Program-made: the position numbers and the translations under genes
Shown: in pieces, positions 19,636 through 29,267 of the stretch
Layout of the letters: each line of letters starts with the position of its first letter
How positions within the stretch are numbered: the stretch's first letter is position 1
Notes under the pieces: model-generated
Told to the model about the DNA's origin: nothing
Seen by the model: the letters and a program-made list of their open reading frames with translations, nothing else
Database searches by the model: none
Source of the DNA: Methanococcoides sp. LMO-2
GTDB lineage: Archaea > Halobacteriota > Methanosarcinia > Methanosarcinales > Methanosarcinaceae
Direction: 5' to 3'
Assembly (NCBI RefSeq): GCF_038432375.1
Contig: NZ_JBCAUS010000006.1
Coordinates: 124,001 to 188,000 of the forward strand
Length of the DNA: 64,000 nucleotides

Positions 19636-20376
19636 TTACTGAACTATCACACTTGCATTCTTATCGAACGGATTCGTCCTCATGGCAAGTGAGAACAGGA
19701 ACGGATAGTTGGCTTTCTGATACTGCATGTACACCAGCCATTCGCGTGCAAGTAAACTGTAAACCCTTTTAATGTCACCTGAAAGATGTATCTTATCAGA
19801 CTCCGGAAGAGCTGAAAGGTCTTCCCTGTAATCCAATTCCTCAGTCATGTGGAATACAGCCCTGAGGAGCTCGGTGAATGGCTCATGCTCGAACATTATA
19901 GGGTTCTGTAACAGAGATGCCATGTAAGCTCTTTTGCTGACCAGTGACGAAGAGAATGAGACCAGATCGATCATTCTTGCATCGACCTTGTAATCATAGT
20001 TCTTAAGGAAGGCCTCAAGATCAGAGAAGTCGCTTTCCGACCACATGTCCTTTATGACAAATTTCTCCCTTACCCTGTCAAGGTCCGGATCAGCATCAGA
20101 GATCACTGTAAGAAGGTTGGTACCAACCTCACTGAAAAAGCTCCCGATTATCATGTTCAGTTTTTCCACCTGGTGTTTTTTCTCAATACGCTCGAGGAAG
20201 TGGTGGATGATCAAAGAGGCAAGCAGGACTTCCAGTGGCACAAAGGCAATTCTTCCCACAAGATAGATGGAAATGTGGTGCATATCATGGAATATGAGGT
20301 AATGTACCAGGTGGAGGATAGCCGATGCCAGAACAAGCCCAGCTCCAAACATTAAATATTTTGAACGGACATTCAT
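19636..20376 (-). CDS. Hypothetical membrane protein with two N-terminal spans
   Basis: 246 residues. Residues ~8-28 and ~38-60 are hydrophobic membrane segments (YLMFGAGLVLASAILHLVHY and RIAFVPLEVLLASLIIHHFL), followed by a charged turn ERIEKKHQVEK and a ~180-residue soluble, helix-rich cytoplasmic domain with no cysteine or nucleotide-binding motif. I do not recognise a named family. GGGAG precedes the ATG at 20376. It starts 24 nt after the nth stop, so it is probably the second gene of an nth operon; a repair function is not implied by its sequence. Confidence 0.75.
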   Translation of the reverse strand: MNVRSKYLMFGAGLVLASAILHLVHYLIFHDMHHISIYLVGRIAFVPLEVLLASLIIHHFLERIEKKHQVEKLNMIIGSFFSEVGTNLLTVISDADPDLDRVREKFVIKDMWSESDFSDLEAFLKNYDYKVDARMIDLVSFSSSLVSKRAYMASLLQNPIMFEHEPFTELLRAVFHMTEELDYREDLSALPESDKIHLSGDIKRVYSLLAREWLVYMQYQKANYPFLFSLAMRTNPFDKNASVIVQ

Positions 20377-20400
20377 CTTAAATTCTCCCGGAAATATTGC

Positions 20401-21033
20401 TCATTCGATACTTGACGGACACAACTCTGCAACCACGCACATACCACATTTTGGCTTCTTCGCATCACAGACACGACGTCCGTGAAGGATAAGCGTCATT
20501 GAAAGGTCGTCCCATTCATGCTGATCTGCAAGCTTCATGAGGTCCTTTTCGATCTTCTTTGGATCGGTATTCTCAGTAAACCCAAGCTTACCGGAAACCC
20601 TTTTCACATGAGTGTCCACTGCAACACCTTCGACCTTCCCAAAGCCCCTCGCAAGAACTATGTTGGCCGTTTTCCTGGCAACGCCTGGAAGTGATGTCAG
20701 GTCTTCCATTGTATCCGGGACCTTACCTGCAAACTCAGAGATGATCAACTGGGAAGTCTTTTTGATGTTCTTCGATTTTGCCCGATAGAAACCTGTGGAA
20801 TAGATTTCCTTCTCCAGATCAGTGATATCGGCATCTGCGAGTGATCCTGCATCCGGATACTTACTGAACAGTTCAGCTGTTACCTTGTTCACCTGTGCAT
20901 CCGTACACTGCGCGGAAAGGATCGTTGCGATCAAAAGCTCAAACTCATTGGTGTAATCCAGTTCAGGTTGTGGATCGGGATATTCTTTTTTCAATATAGA
21001 CCATATCTGGCCGAAGTTCTCAGTGTTGTCCAT
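20401..21033 (-). CDS. nth: Endonuclease III
   Basis: About 210 residues from ATG 21033, which has GAGG seven bases upstream; the open frame extends 12 codons further to 21069 without a ribosome-binding site. This DNA glycosylase/AP lyase removes oxidised pyrimidines. It has the helix-hairpin-helix LPGVARKTANIVLARGFG, which contains the catalytic lysine, then VDTHVKRVSGKLG with the catalytic aspartate. The C-terminal C-x6-C-x2-C-x5-C (CDAKKPKCGMCVVAELC) holds a [4Fe-4S] cluster. It diverges from the symporter gene. Confidence 0.95.
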   Translation of the reverse strand: MDNTENFGQIWSILKKEYPDPQPELDYTNEFELLIATILSAQCTDAQVNKVTAELFSKYPDAGSLADADITDLEKEIYSTGFYRAKSKNIKKTSQLIISEFAGKVPDTMEDLTSLPGVARKTANIVLARGFGKVEGVAVDTHVKRVSGKLGFTENTDPKKIEKDLMKLADQHEWDDLSMTLILHGRRVCDAKKPKCGMCVVAELCPSSIE

Positions 21034-21177
21034 TGTGATCCTCACAGGTATTTTGTTAGCACAATACAAAACGTTTTCCTGAAATTCCTGAAATGAAGGA
21101 CATCCAAAATAGTATCTGTCCGGATGTTACCATGGGAAGAATAATTGAAATAAATAAAGAGACAATAGGAAAGATGC

Positions 21178-22578
21178 ATGGCCTTTACCGAATTGTTCAC
21201 TACAGGACCTGACATTCTCAGTATCCTCAAGACCATTGACAGCCTTGTATGGGGACCACCTCTCTTGCTCTTCCTTGTGGGAACAGGAGTATACCTAACA
21301 CTCAGTCTAGGACTCATACAGGTATTCAGGCTACCACTGGCATTACGTTACGTCATCAGGCCTGACTCTTCTGACAACGACCACGAGGGAGACATCTCCA
21401 GTTTCGCGGCCCTTACAACAGCCCTTGCAGCAACCATCGGAACCGGGAACATAGTGGGAGTTGCCACTGCTATCAAGGCCGGAGGTCCGGGTGCCCTTTT
21501 CTGGATGGGACTGGCAGCGTTCTTCGGAATGGCAACAAAATATGCCGAATGCATGCTTGCGGTAAAGTACAGGACAGTGGACGAGAACGGACAGATGGCA
21601 GGTGGTCCCATGCATTACATCACAAGAGGACTGGCAGATAAGTCCTACAGCAGACCCCTTGCGGTCTTCTTTGCATTTAGTGGAGTTTGTGTCGCTTTCT
21701 TTGGCATCGGCATCTTCCCGCAGGTCAATGCCATAGCAGATTCGGCTGCCATCACACTCAATGTGCCTCCGTTCTATACTGCAATCGTTATTACGATCCT
21801 TGTTGCAATGGTAACTATAGGCGGTATTAAAAGCATAGCAAAAGTAGCGCAGGTACTGGTCCCTTTCATGGCTGTGGCCTATGTGCTGGGATGTCTTATC
21901 ATAATATTTTCGAATCTCGAACTGCTGCCTTCAACCGTTTCACTGATCATACGCTCCGCATTCACACCCACGGCTGCAGCAGGAGGATTCCTAGGATCCA
22001 CGATGATACTGGCTGTCCAGATGGGAATAGCAAGAGGGGTGTTCTCAAATGAGTCAGGACTTGGAAGTGCACCAATTGCAGCCGCTGCCGCAAGGATCAG
22101 GGAACCTGCAAAACAGGGACTCATCTCCATGACAGGGACCTTTTTCGACACCATCATCGTCTGTACCATGACAGGCATCGTCCTTGTGATGACGGGGGCC
22201 TGGACAAGTGATTTCGAAGGCGCTTACATGACATCATATGCATTTTCTACAGGACTTGAAAGCTTCGGCTCCCTGATCGTCGGCACAGGCCTAATGTTCT
22301 TTGCATTCACCACAATACTCGGCTGGAACTACTACGGTGAAAGATGTGTGCAATTCCTTGTGGGTGTCCGGGGCATCATGCCTTACAGGATCATTTACAT
22401 CGCACTTGTGGGAGGGGGAGTTTACCTCACGCTGGACACCATATGGATCCTTGCGGATATCGTCAACGGGCTGATGGTTATCCCAAACCTCATAGCCATA
22501 CTGGCCTTACGCAGGATCATCGTACAGGAGACACGGAAATACTTCGACGGTCTTGAGGAAGAAAGCGATAGCTACTGA
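21178..22578 (+). CDS. Sodium:alanine symporter family protein (AGCS)
   Basis: 466 residues with about ten membrane segments. The family signature is GTGNIVGVATAIKAGGPGALFWMGLAAFFG at ~92-121, followed by TKYAECMLAVKYR. The gene shows the AGCS C-terminal GWNYYGERC motif. These transporters take up alanine or glycine with Na+ or H+. The gene is monocistronic, divergent from nth and convergent with porB. ATG 21178 follows AGGAAAG. Confidence 0.94.
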   Translation: MAFTELFTTGPDILSILKTIDSLVWGPPLLLFLVGTGVYLTLSLGLIQVFRLPLALRYVIRPDSSDNDHEGDISSFAALTTALAATIGTGNIVGVATAIKAGGPGALFWMGLAAFFGMATKYAECMLAVKYRTVDENGQMAGGPMHYITRGLADKSYSRPLAVFFAFSGVCVAFFGIGIFPQVNAIADSAAITLNVPPFYTAIVITILVAMVTIGGIKSIAKVAQVLVPFMAVAYVLGCLIIIFSNLELLPSTVSLIIRSAFTPTAAAGGFLGSTMILAVQMGIARGVFSNESGLGSAPIAAAAARIREPAKQGLISMTGTFFDTIIVCTMTGIVLVMTGAWTSDFEGAYMTSYAFSTGLESFGSLIVGTGLMFFAFTTILGWNYYGERCVQFLVGVRGIMPYRIIYIALVGGGVYLTLDTIWILADIVNGLMVIPNLIAILALRRIIVQETRKYFDGLEEESDSY

Positions 22579-22589
22579 AAAATAGCTAA

Positions 22590-22637
22590 AAAAAGAAAGT
22601 AAAAAAAAGGAATGAGTTTCGGGTTTACTGTAACCCG
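22590..22637 (-). terminator. Terminator of the por operon, overlapping the porB stop
   Basis: Read on the minus strand, CGGGTT/AACCCG form a 6-bp stem (22620-22625 and 22632-22637) whose arm contains part of the porB stop codon. The following transcript is U-rich (T runs complementary to the A-runs at 22590-22611). It would end the porGDAB transcript. Confidence 0.5.
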
Positions 22638-23500
22638 AACTTCTCAATATTCTCATCAGCAAGCGCCTGGATCTTCTTGATCATCTCGTCTCCGCCTTCC
22701 TTTGTGAAAAGGTGCTTGAAACGGCGCTGCATCTTGAGGTAATCTTCTACTGGTTTAGGGTTCTTGACCTTCTTGACCTTGGTGATCTCACCATCTTCCA
22801 TCTCATAGAGTGGCCAGAGGCATGTCTCGACTGCCATCTTTGCGACCTCTACGGTCTTGGAAGTATCAAATCCCCATCCGGTTGTACATGGTGCGTGTGC
22901 GTGCACATAGGTTGGACCTTCGACATCCACTGCTGCCTTGACCTTCCTGATCATGTCCTTTGGATATCCGATGGAAGTTGTTGCAACGTATGGTGAACCA
23001 TGTGCTGCAATGATAGCTGGCATGTTCTTCTTTGGACGGATGTTACCGAAGGATACCGTACCAGCAGGACTGGTTGTGGTTGATGCAGCAAATGGTGTTG
23101 CACCACTTCTCTGAACACCGGTGTTCATGTATGCTTCGTTGTCGATACAGACGAATGTGAAATCGTGTCCACGCTCGAATGCACCGGATACGGAGCGCAT
23201 ACCGATATCGAGTGTTGCACCGTCACCGCCCATTGCGATGATCTTGGTCTTGCCCATCTCGCCCTTTGCCTTAAGAGCAGCTTCGATTCCTGATGCAACT
23301 GCTGCGTTGTTCTCGAAGAGTGAGTGGATCCATGGGATCTCCCATGAGGATTCCGGGTATGGGGTGGTCATAACTTCAAGACATCCGGTAGGACTTACGA
23401 CAATGCAGTCCTCACCTGCTGCCATGAGAGTGAACTTTGCAGCCATTGCGTCACAGCAACCTGCGCATCCCCTGTGTCCTGGTGCTAACAGTGATTTCAT
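22625..23500 (-). CDS. porB: Pyruvate:ferredoxin oxidoreductase, beta subunit
   Basis: 291 residues. It binds thiamine pyrophosphate: [13 protein letters not shown] followed by [11 protein letters not shown] is the TPP/Mg motif. Conserved cysteines in [10 protein letters not shown] near the N-terminus bind a [4Fe-4S] cluster. With the other three subunits it interconverts pyruvate + CoA and acetyl-CoA + CO2 + reduced ferredoxin, the carbon-fixing entry in methanogens. Its ATG overlaps the porA stop (ATGA), and GGAGGAG lies upstream. Last gene of porGDAB. Confidence 0.97.
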   Translation of the reverse strand: MKSLLAPGHRGCAGCCDAMAAKFTLMAAGEDCIVVSPTGCLEVMTTPYPESSWEIPWIHSLFENNAAVASGIEAALKAKGEMGKTKIIAMGGDGATLDIGMRSVSGAFERGHDFTFVCIDNEAYMNTGVQRSGATPFAASTTTSPAGTVSFGNIRPKKNMPAIIAAHGSPYVATTSIGYPKDMIRKVKAAVDVEGPTYVHAHAPCTTGWGFDTSKTVEVAKMAVETCLWPLYEMEDGEITKVKKVKNPKPVEDYLKMQRRFKHLFTKEGGDEMIKKIQALADENIEKFGLQ

Positions 23501-24711
23501 AACAACTCCTCCTTCAGGTCAGTGAACTGGCTTTCGACAGTGATACCTGAATCCATTACTTTCTTTGCCTCATCGACGATATTCTCGATGGTCTCTACAG
23601 GAATATCACGACCTCCCTGACCGATCATAAAGCCGATCACAGGAACATCGATCTTGGTGTTGTACAGACTTCCCTTGGTCTCGGTGAAGAGTGCACCTTC
23701 GTTAAGACCGATAGAGATGTTCTTGTCAAGTGCAACAACGACCTTTGCATCCTTGATTACATTGTGAATAGCTTCAACCGGGAACGGACGGAAGGACCTG
23801 ACCTTAAGCAGACCGACCTTGACGCCGTTTGCCCTGAGCTTGTCGATGACATCCTTGATGGTACCTACAATTGAACCCATTGCCATGAGGATGATATCTG
23901 CATCATCTGTCTCATATGTGTCAATAAGACCACCGTAGTACCTGCCAAAGAGGTCATAGAACTCATCAGCAGCATCCTCGATCTTCTTCAATGCCTTGTC
24001 CATTGCCTGCTGCTGCAGGTACCTGAACTCAGTGTAGGAGTTTGGATCTGCGAATGCACCGAAGGTCTTTGGGTTCTTCGGGTCGAGCTTCAGTTCAGGC
24101 TCGAATGGTGGCAGGTATTCTGCTACAAGATCATCGTCAAGAAGGACGACAGGTTCGTAAACGTGGGACAGGATGAAACCGTCCATACAGGTCATTACCG
24201 GAAGCAGGATATCCGGATCCTCAGCGATCTTGAATGCCTGTGCGGTCATATCGGAAATTTCCTGTGTGTCCTCAGCATAGAGCTGTATCCAGCCGGTGTC
24301 TCTCTGGGAGATGGAATCCTGCTGGTCGTTCCAGATGTTAATAGGTGCACTGACTGCCCTGTTCGCAATGGTCATTACAACAGGTAATCTCATACCTGAA
24401 ACGTTGAAAAGGACCTCGTGCATTAGTTCAAGACCCTGTGAGGTTGTTGCAGAATAGCTCCTTGCGCCTGCTGCGGATGAACCGACCAGTGCGGAAAGTG
24501 CGGAGAACTCAGACTCGACCATTACATATTCACAGTTTGGGATTTCCCCGTCAGCAATGAACTGGGAAAGCTCTTCTACAATATGGGTCTGTGGTGTGAT
24601 AGGATATGCGGAGATAACATTTGGCCTGCATGCCTTTACAGCGCTTGCGACCGCGTACGATCCCTCAACAACGACCATATCTTTCTTCTCATTTTCATAA
24701 TCGCGACGCAT
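23497..24711 (-). CDS. porA: Pyruvate:ferredoxin oxidoreductase, alpha subunit
   Basis: 404 residues. Typical POR alpha start: [35 protein letters not shown], with the YPITP pyruvate-site motif, then [18 protein letters not shown]. The C-terminal half carries the transketolase-type domain II ([11 protein letters not shown]). Start ATG 24711 has GGAGGAG seven bases upstream. It is immediately adjacent to the porD stop, and its own stop overlaps the porB start, so translation is coupled. Confidence 0.97.
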   Translation of the reverse strand: MRRDYENEKKDMVVVEGSYAVASAVKACRPNVISAYPITPQTHIVEELSQFIADGEIPNCEYVMVESEFSALSALVGSSAAGARSYSATTSQGLELMHEVLFNVSGMRLPVVMTIANRAVSAPINIWNDQQDSISQRDTGWIQLYAEDTQEISDMTAQAFKIAEDPDILLPVMTCMDGFILSHVYEPVVLLDDDLVAEYLPPFEPELKLDPKNPKTFGAFADPNSYTEFRYLQQQAMDKALKKIEDAADEFYDLFGRYYGGLIDTYETDDADIILMAMGSIVGTIKDVIDKLRANGVKVGLLKVRSFRPFPVEAIHNVIKDAKVVVALDKNISIGLNEGALFTETKGSLYNTKIDVPVIGFMIGQGGRDIPVETIENIVDEAKKVMDSGITVESQFTDLKEELL

Positions 24712-24972
24712 TTATTTCTCCTCCAGAACCATTTCAATAGCGTCCTTTGGACATTCGTTTGCACAAATACCGCATCCTTTGCAGAAGTCATAGTTGAACT
24801 CGAAGAAACCATCGTCCCTTGGATCGATCGATGCGTCCGGACATAAGAGTTCACAGAGCTTGCATTTGATGCATTTGTCATAATCATAGACAGGTTTGAA
24901 TGTTCTCCATCCTCCGGTCTTGTTAACAAGAGTGGAACCTGGAGCACAGACTCCTCCTGGTGGGATTGCCAT
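24712..24972 (-). CDS. porD: Pyruvate:ferredoxin oxidoreductase, delta subunit (2x[4Fe-4S] ferredoxin)
   Basis: 86 residues with two complete cluster motifs, CIKCKLCELLCP and CKGCGICANECP, each C-x2-C-x2-C-x3-C-P. The N-terminal GGVCAPGSTLVNKTGGWRTFKPV is the usual PorD lead. It carries electrons from the catalytic core to the external ferredoxin. A GGAGGC ribosome site lies in the end of porG. It is the second gene of the operon. Confidence 0.97.
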   Translation of the reverse strand: MAIPPGGVCAPGSTLVNKTGGWRTFKPVYDYDKCIKCKLCELLCPDASIDPRDDGFFEFNYDFCKGCGICANECPKDAIEMVLEEK

Positions 24973-24976
24973 AAGT

Positions 24977-25519
24977 TTAAGCCTCCTTCATCATGTCGTA
25001 GGCTTTCTGGATAGCCTCTGCGTTCTTCTCACCTACTTTGCCGGGGAAACGCTCCTTAACAGCTTCCTTGATGGACTCCGGATCGATAAGACCGGAAGCA
25101 CCTGCGAAAGCACCTAAGAGAACAGTGTTCACAATAGGTCTTCCGATAACATCAAGAGCGATCTTTGTAGCGTTGACGGTCATGATCTTGGCGTTGGTGT
25201 CAAGATCGAAGTGCTCAGGATCAAAGTCACTGTTGATAAGGATAATACCATCATCCTTTGCACCGCTTTCGACACTGACTACTTCAAGAAGTGTCGGGTC
25301 CTGGACAATAACATAGTCCGGCTCATAGATCTGGGCTCTAAGTCTGATCGGTTCATCGCTGATCCTGGTAAATGCCTGAACAGGTGCACCACGACGTTCC
25401 ACACCAAAAGCAGGGAATGCCTGACTGAACTTGCCATCAGCAAAAGCTCCAACAGCCAGCAGCTCAGCAGCAGTAACAGACCCCTGTCCGCCTCTACCGT
25501 GTATTCGTATTTCTTTCAT
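24977..25519 (-). CDS. porG: Pyruvate:ferredoxin oxidoreductase, gamma subunit
   Basis: 180 residues from ATG 25519, which is preceded by GGAG eight bases upstream. The frame is open to 25621, but the extra 34 codons lack a ribosome site and do not resemble PorG. The start [22 protein letters not shown] is the family signature, followed by [17 protein letters not shown]. First gene of porGDAB, so it defines the promoter region upstream. Confidence 0.96.
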   Translation of the reverse strand: MKEIRIHGRGGQGSVTAAELLAVGAFADGKFSQAFPAFGVERRGAPVQAFTRISDEPIRLRAQIYEPDYVIVQDPTLLEVVSVESGAKDDGIILINSDFDPEHFDLDTNAKIMTVNATKIALDVIGRPIVNTVLLGAFAGASGLIDPESIKEAVKERFPGKVGEKNAEAIQKAYDMMKEA

Positions 25520-25837
25520 GCGTATTCTCCGTAAGACAGTAAATTTATGATAGTTCAATAAACAACAGCTACCAAACTCGTTCCTGGACAAGGTCCAACA
25601 GGGAAACGAAGTTGACGCCACAAGGAATTTTCCTCTGGGATGTAGCTGATCTATACATGCAATGACAGCTAAAAATATATATAGCAGTCTAAATGCAATG
25701 TTTAATTGTGTACAATCCTAATTACTATTTAGTCTTTCGGTAAATCGATAAAAAAATACAACCTGAAAAATGACAGATTGTTCAAGAAAACAGCATCATC
25801 CGACGTCAAGGATATTTGATGCACATATGCGCAAAAG
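25520..25837 (-). promoter_or_regulatory. por operon promoter and structured leader (no gene)
   Basis: This 318-bp gap has no gene. A minus-strand TATA box lies at 25672-25683 (ATATATAT core), predicting a start near 25654 and a ~135-nt leader. In the leader, 25577-25610 can fold into a bulged hairpin: CGTT/AACG, CCTG/CAGG and an apical GGAC/GTCC with AAG loop. The part from 25690 to 25837 is AT-rich and shows nothing else that I can name. Confidence 0.45.
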
Positions 25838-26794
25838 TTATGCCTGAACATCCCCGCACATATTCCGGATACATTCTATAAGAGAAGTGTGAGAATCCGC
25901 GTTACCTATTTCCAGACGAATATTTCTGCTACCCTTCAATCCACGGGTAAACCACTGAGAATGCGCTTTCATGTTCACATGTGATACCAGGTCGAACTTC
26001 TCCAGCAGCCTGATGTACTCAAGAAGATCATCCCTGCGCTGCTCACAACAGGTTCCGATAAGCTCACCATCCTCAAGGTATCGCGATATGCGATAAAATA
26101 CATGAGGATCGCCCATGGCTGCCCTCCCGATCATGAGACCATCGCAACCGGTATATTCCAGAATACGCTCTGCGGACTCACCATCCCTTACATCACCATT
26201 GGCAATAACCGGGATCGAGAGCTCCTCTTTGATACGTTTTGCATAACTATGGTCTGCAAACCCCTGGTAACCTTGCTCCCTTGTACGCCCATGGACAGTG
26301 ATCGCACAGACACCGGCTTCCTCGACCCGATTGGCAATATCAAGGGTATCATCCATGCTTTCAAGGATACGTATCTTTGCAGTCACCGGAGTGTCCACAT
26401 TCTCACAGAGGCTAGCGAAGATGCTGCTCACCACATCGGGAGAGCGAAGCAGTGCAGAACCACACCCTGCATTCGTAATAGCAGGAGAGGGACATCCAAG
26501 GTTGATATCAATGACCTCCGGATCGAACATTTCCTCAATTATAAGTGCTGCCTCAGTGATGGTCTCCGGGCAGTGGCCGAACAGCTGAACACCAAAGGGA
26601 CGCTCTTCCTCACATGTCATACCCCGAAGGAAGGATTTTTCGTTCCCGTGTACAACAGCATCCGAACTGATCATCTCAGTAAAGGAAAGGGATGCACCAT
26701 ACTTTTTGCACATCAACCTGAAGGCAAGATTCGTCACATCAGCCATGGGTGCAAGCAAAAGGTTACCAGTAAGATCAACGCCGCCCAGTCTCAT
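25838..26794 (-). CDS. dus: tRNA-dihydrouridine synthase family protein
   Basis: 318 residues, an FMN-binding TIM barrel. The N-terminus LLAPMADVTNLAFRLMCKKYGASLSFTEM, the catalytic-cysteine loop INLGCPSPAITNAGCGSALL, and the ITVHGRTREQGY and VIANGDV strands define Dus. It reduces uridines in tRNA D-loops to dihydrouridine. Which position it modifies cannot be told. It is divergent from the UPF0200 operon across 149 bp that contains TATA-like sequences for both directions. Confidence 0.93.
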   Translation of the reverse strand: MRLGGVDLTGNLLLAPMADVTNLAFRLMCKKYGASLSFTEMISSDAVVHGNEKSFLRGMTCEEERPFGVQLFGHCPETITEAALIIEEMFDPEVIDINLGCPSPAITNAGCGSALLRSPDVVSSIFASLCENVDTPVTAKIRILESMDDTLDIANRVEEAGVCAITVHGRTREQGYQGFADHSYAKRIKEELSIPVIANGDVRDGESAERILEYTGCDGLMIGRAAMGDPHVFYRISRYLEDGELIGTCCEQRRDDLLEYIRLLEKFDLVSHVNMKAHSQWFTRGLKGSRNIRLEIGNADSHTSLIECIRNMCGDVQA

Positions 26795-26943
26795 ATTAAG
26801 CTCATCTCACTCAAAGACATACTGATATATAAAATCAAAACCTTGATAATCCCGTTCACCGTACCTATAATATACACTAATGCGTGTAATGGAAAATACA
26901 ATTCCAATTTATCATTACTCAAATCACAACAGGATCACGAAAT

Positions 26944-27483
26944 ATGAAGATCATAGCTTTTGTAGGAATGCCGGCAGCAGGGAAATCCGTGGCATCAGAT
27001 GTTGTAAAGGAACAGAAGATAAATGTTGTCAACATGGGAGATGTCATACGTGACGAGGTAAAGGCCAGAGGACTTGACCCCACAGATGCGAACACCGGTG
27101 GCGTGGCCAACGACCTGAGGGACAGGGAAGGCATGGATGCCGTTGCAAAACGCTGTGTACCGAAGATAGAGGCATTGGGCAAAGACCTCGTTGTCGTTGA
27201 CGGGGTTCGCGGAATAGCTGAGGTCATCTTTTTCAAGGACCACTTCGGAGAGGACTTCACGCTGGTATTCATTGATGCGCCTCTGGAAATGCGCTTTGAA
27301 AGGGTCTCAAGCCGTGGAAGAAGCGATGATATGACCGACATAGAGGCATTGAAAATAAGGGATGAACGGGAACTCGGATGGGGTCTTGCAGAAGCTATCA
27401 AGGTTGCAAATATCACCGTTGAGAACACCAGCACCATCGATGAGTTCAAGGAAGATATCAAAACAATTCTGGAGAATGCATGA
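26944..27483 (+). CDS. UPF0200-family nucleotide kinase-like protein
   Basis: 179 residues. P-loop GMPAAGKS at 8-15; lid-like region RGRSDDMTDIEALKIRDERELGWG. It resembles adenylate/dephospho-CoA kinases but belongs to the archaeal UPF0200 group, whose substrate is not established. The stop overlaps the next start by 4 nt (ATGA), and the three-gene set UPF0200-UPF0201-TIM barrel is on one strand with almost no gaps. Confidence 0.88.
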   Translation: MKIIAFVGMPAAGKSVASDVVKEQKINVVNMGDVIRDEVKARGLDPTDANTGGVANDLRDREGMDAVAKRCVPKIEALGKDLVVVDGVRGIAEVIFFKDHFGEDFTLVFIDAPLEMRFERVSSRGRSDDMTDIEALKIRDERELGWGLAEAIKVANITVENTSTIDEFKEDIKTILENA

Positions 27484-27923
27484 TCGAAGTAAAAGTAACT
27501 ACCATCATCAATCCTACAGAAGATGAGAAAAAGGTTGAAGACGCGATCCTGAAGATGTTCCCTTTGATCGAACTGGAAACGGTCACTACCGACGAAGGAA
27601 AGTTTATCGAGGGAACCGGGGACATTGAAAGTCTCAGGGACATTCACGACCTTATCAGGAAAGAAGAGATCATAGATACTGCCCGCACCAGACTGGTAGC
27701 CGGAAGTTACAAGCATCCCACCAGGACACATTTCCTCATTAACAAGCAGGTCGCAACAAAAGGAAGGCTGAACTTTGCCCCTGCTATTGAAGAGCCCCTT
27801 GGTTCCATAAACGTTGACATAGAAGCAGATAATGCAGAGGATATGGAGATACTGATCGAGTGGCTTACACCACCTACCGAAGATGGGGTTGCCCTGTTTG
27901 AGGCTGATATGCCGGAACTTTGA
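27480..27923 (+). CDS. UPF0201-family protein (predicted RNA-binding)
   Basis: 147 residues, beginning MIEVKVTTIINPTEDEKKVEDAILKMFP and containing INKQVATKGRLNFA, features of archaeal UPF0201 proteins (COG1325). The family has an RL5/L11-like fold and has been predicted to act with the exosome; that role is a prediction, not shown. Translationally coupled to the upstream UPF0200 gene. Confidence 0.88.
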   Translation: MIEVKVTTIINPTEDEKKVEDAILKMFPLIELETVTTDEGKFIEGTGDIESLRDIHDLIRKEEIIDTARTRLVAGSYKHPTRTHFLINKQVATKGRLNFAPAIEEPLGSINVDIEADNAEDMEILIEWLTPPTEDGVALFEADMPEL

Positions 27924-27950
27924 AACTTTGAAACATAGGAAATAGAGAAC

Positions 27951-28724
27951 ATGGACGTCAGCAAGATAAGTTTCTCATCAAATGCAGTCCTTGAGGAGCC
28001 TTTCTCCTGGGCCTACAAACTTGAAGACATTGGCTTCACAGGATGGGAGATGGTGCAGGAAGGTACCCAGTGCCTCACTGAAGAAAGCATTCCAAAAGTA
28101 AGGGAAGTGCTTGAGACCACCAACCTTGTACTCACCATGCATCTGCCCTTTTCAGACATGAACATGGCTGGCCTTAATCCCGGGATACACGAGGAAGTGC
28201 TCAGGCAGATGAAGAACTATATTTCACTGGCATCCGGACTTGTAGAGGTCGCGGTGGTACATCCCGGATATCTTTCACCATACGGTAAGAAGGTACCTGA
28301 ACGTGCATGGGATACGAATGTCCGCTCCGTTCAGGAACTCTGTGATACTGCTGATGAGCACGGGATCTCCATTGCTGTGGAAAATATGCCCGATTTCCCG
28401 ATGATTTTCGGAAGGGAGCCTGATGAGATACTCAGGATACTGGATGAAGTAAACCGTGACAACGTCGGAATGACACTGGATGTTGGACATGCGAACACAA
28501 CAGGCCATCTTGAAGAATTCCTTGAAAAGTGCAGTGACAGGATCATCCACGTACACCTGCATGACAACATGGGCAAAAGGGATGAGCATCTTCCTGCAGG
28601 CAGAGGCTCTGTCAACTGGGAAGCTGTGAAAAAAGGATTATCCAGTTACAAAGGAAGACTTGTTACCGAGATGAGCAATCTGAAAGAAGGGAAGGAGAGT
28701 CTGGAATTCCTTAAAAAGCTCTGA
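27951..28724 (+). CDS. Xylose-isomerase-like TIM-barrel protein
   Basis: 257 residues of the AP endonuclease-2/sugar isomerase superfamily. Metal-ligand style residues appear in the barrel strands: VAVVHPGYL, IAVENMPDFP, VGMTLDVGHANTTGH, IIHVHLHDNMGKRDEHLPAGRG and VTEMSN. Sugar-phosphate isomerase/epimerase or endonuclease IV-like activity cannot be told apart from sequence alone. It is the third gene of the UPF0200-UPF0201 operon, starting 28 nt after its neighbour. Confidence 0.85.
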   Translation: MDVSKISFSSNAVLEEPFSWAYKLEDIGFTGWEMVQEGTQCLTEESIPKVREVLETTNLVLTMHLPFSDMNMAGLNPGIHEEVLRQMKNYISLASGLVEVAVVHPGYLSPYGKKVPERAWDTNVRSVQELCDTADEHGISIAVENMPDFPMIFGREPDEILRILDEVNRDNVGMTLDVGHANTTGHLEEFLEKCSDRIIHVHLHDNMGKRDEHLPAGRGSVNWEAVKKGLSSYKGRLVTEMSNLKEGKESLEFLKKL

Positions 28725-28766
28725 GCCAAAACCTTTCATAATTATATTTTTTAATATGTAGACCCA

Positions 28767-28946
28767 TCAGGGCCTTTCCTGATCCAGCCTTCCATGCCTT
28801 CGGTCGATATCATCCATCATGTCAAGCATCTTGCGGATGGCAGTTCTTATGGCATCGGACTGGCTGACGAACTTCCTGTCATTTCCTACATGTGCGTTAA
28901 GGTCGTCAAGAAGTTCCTGTGGAATATCAACACTTACTTTTGGCAT
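28767..28946 (-). CDS. Ribbon-helix-helix (CopG/NikR-like) DNA-binding protein
   Basis: 59 residues from ATG 28946; AGGTG lies six bases upstream and overlaps an in-frame GTG at 28955, which is why the ATG is preferred. Pattern: strand PKVSVDIP, helix QELLDDLNAHV, turn GNDRKFVSQSDAIRTAIRKMLDMM. This is a minimal RHH dimer with no effector domain, typical of small autoregulators or antitoxins. No toxin gene is next to it, so an antitoxin role is not supported. It is convergent with the TIM-barrel gene. Confidence 0.82.
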   Translation of the reverse strand: MPKVSVDIPQELLDDLNAHVGNDRKFVSQSDAIRTAIRKMLDMMDDIDRRHGRLDQERP

Positions 28947-29093
28947 TGTTCTCACCTTAAAGATGGAAATTAGTATGTAATATCATACAATGGCATGTAA
29001 TATCAATACGATACGTAAAACGGGACAAACATTATAAAATTATCCAAATGGTCGATTCGATTTGAAAAATTTCAGAAAAAGACATGATTTGAT

Positions 29094-29203
29094 AGCGGGC
29101 CGGAAGGGATTTGAACCCTCGGCCGATGGATTAAGAGTCCATCGCTCTGCCTGACTAAGCTACCGGCCCAAAGCATATGTGAGTAGTTGCTCCCATACGT
29201 ATT
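29094..29203 (-). repeat. 110-bp direct repeat, copy 1 (tRNA-Lys plus 34-bp 5' flank)
   Basis: This segment matches 30805-30914 at 109 of 110 bases; the one difference is A at 29172 versus C at 30883. It covers the whole tRNA gene, two bases past its 3' end and 34 bases of 5' flank. Outside these limits the flanks are unrelated. Confidence 0.95.
29096..29169 (-). tRNA. tRNA-Lys (anticodon CUU), copy 1
   Basis: 74 nt without encoded CCA. The acceptor stem GGGCCGG/CCGGCCC is perfect. The anticodon stem ATGGA/TCCAT closes the loop CTCTTAA, giving anticodon CTT (Lys, codon AAG). The T-loop TTCAAAT is normal and the discriminator base is G. A TATA box (GATATATAG, ~29209-29217) lies about 40 bases upstream on the minus strand. 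The mature sequence is identical to copy 2. Confidence 0.97.
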
Positions 29204-29267
29204 TTCATGATATATAGATTTCGGAAGAAGATAAGCTTCAAAACTCTGAAATCTGCACAATCCCGGT

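Noticed and set aside
28767-28946. Antitoxin of a toxin-antitoxin pair
   Set aside because: RHH folds are common in antitoxins, but no small toxin-like gene lies on either side.
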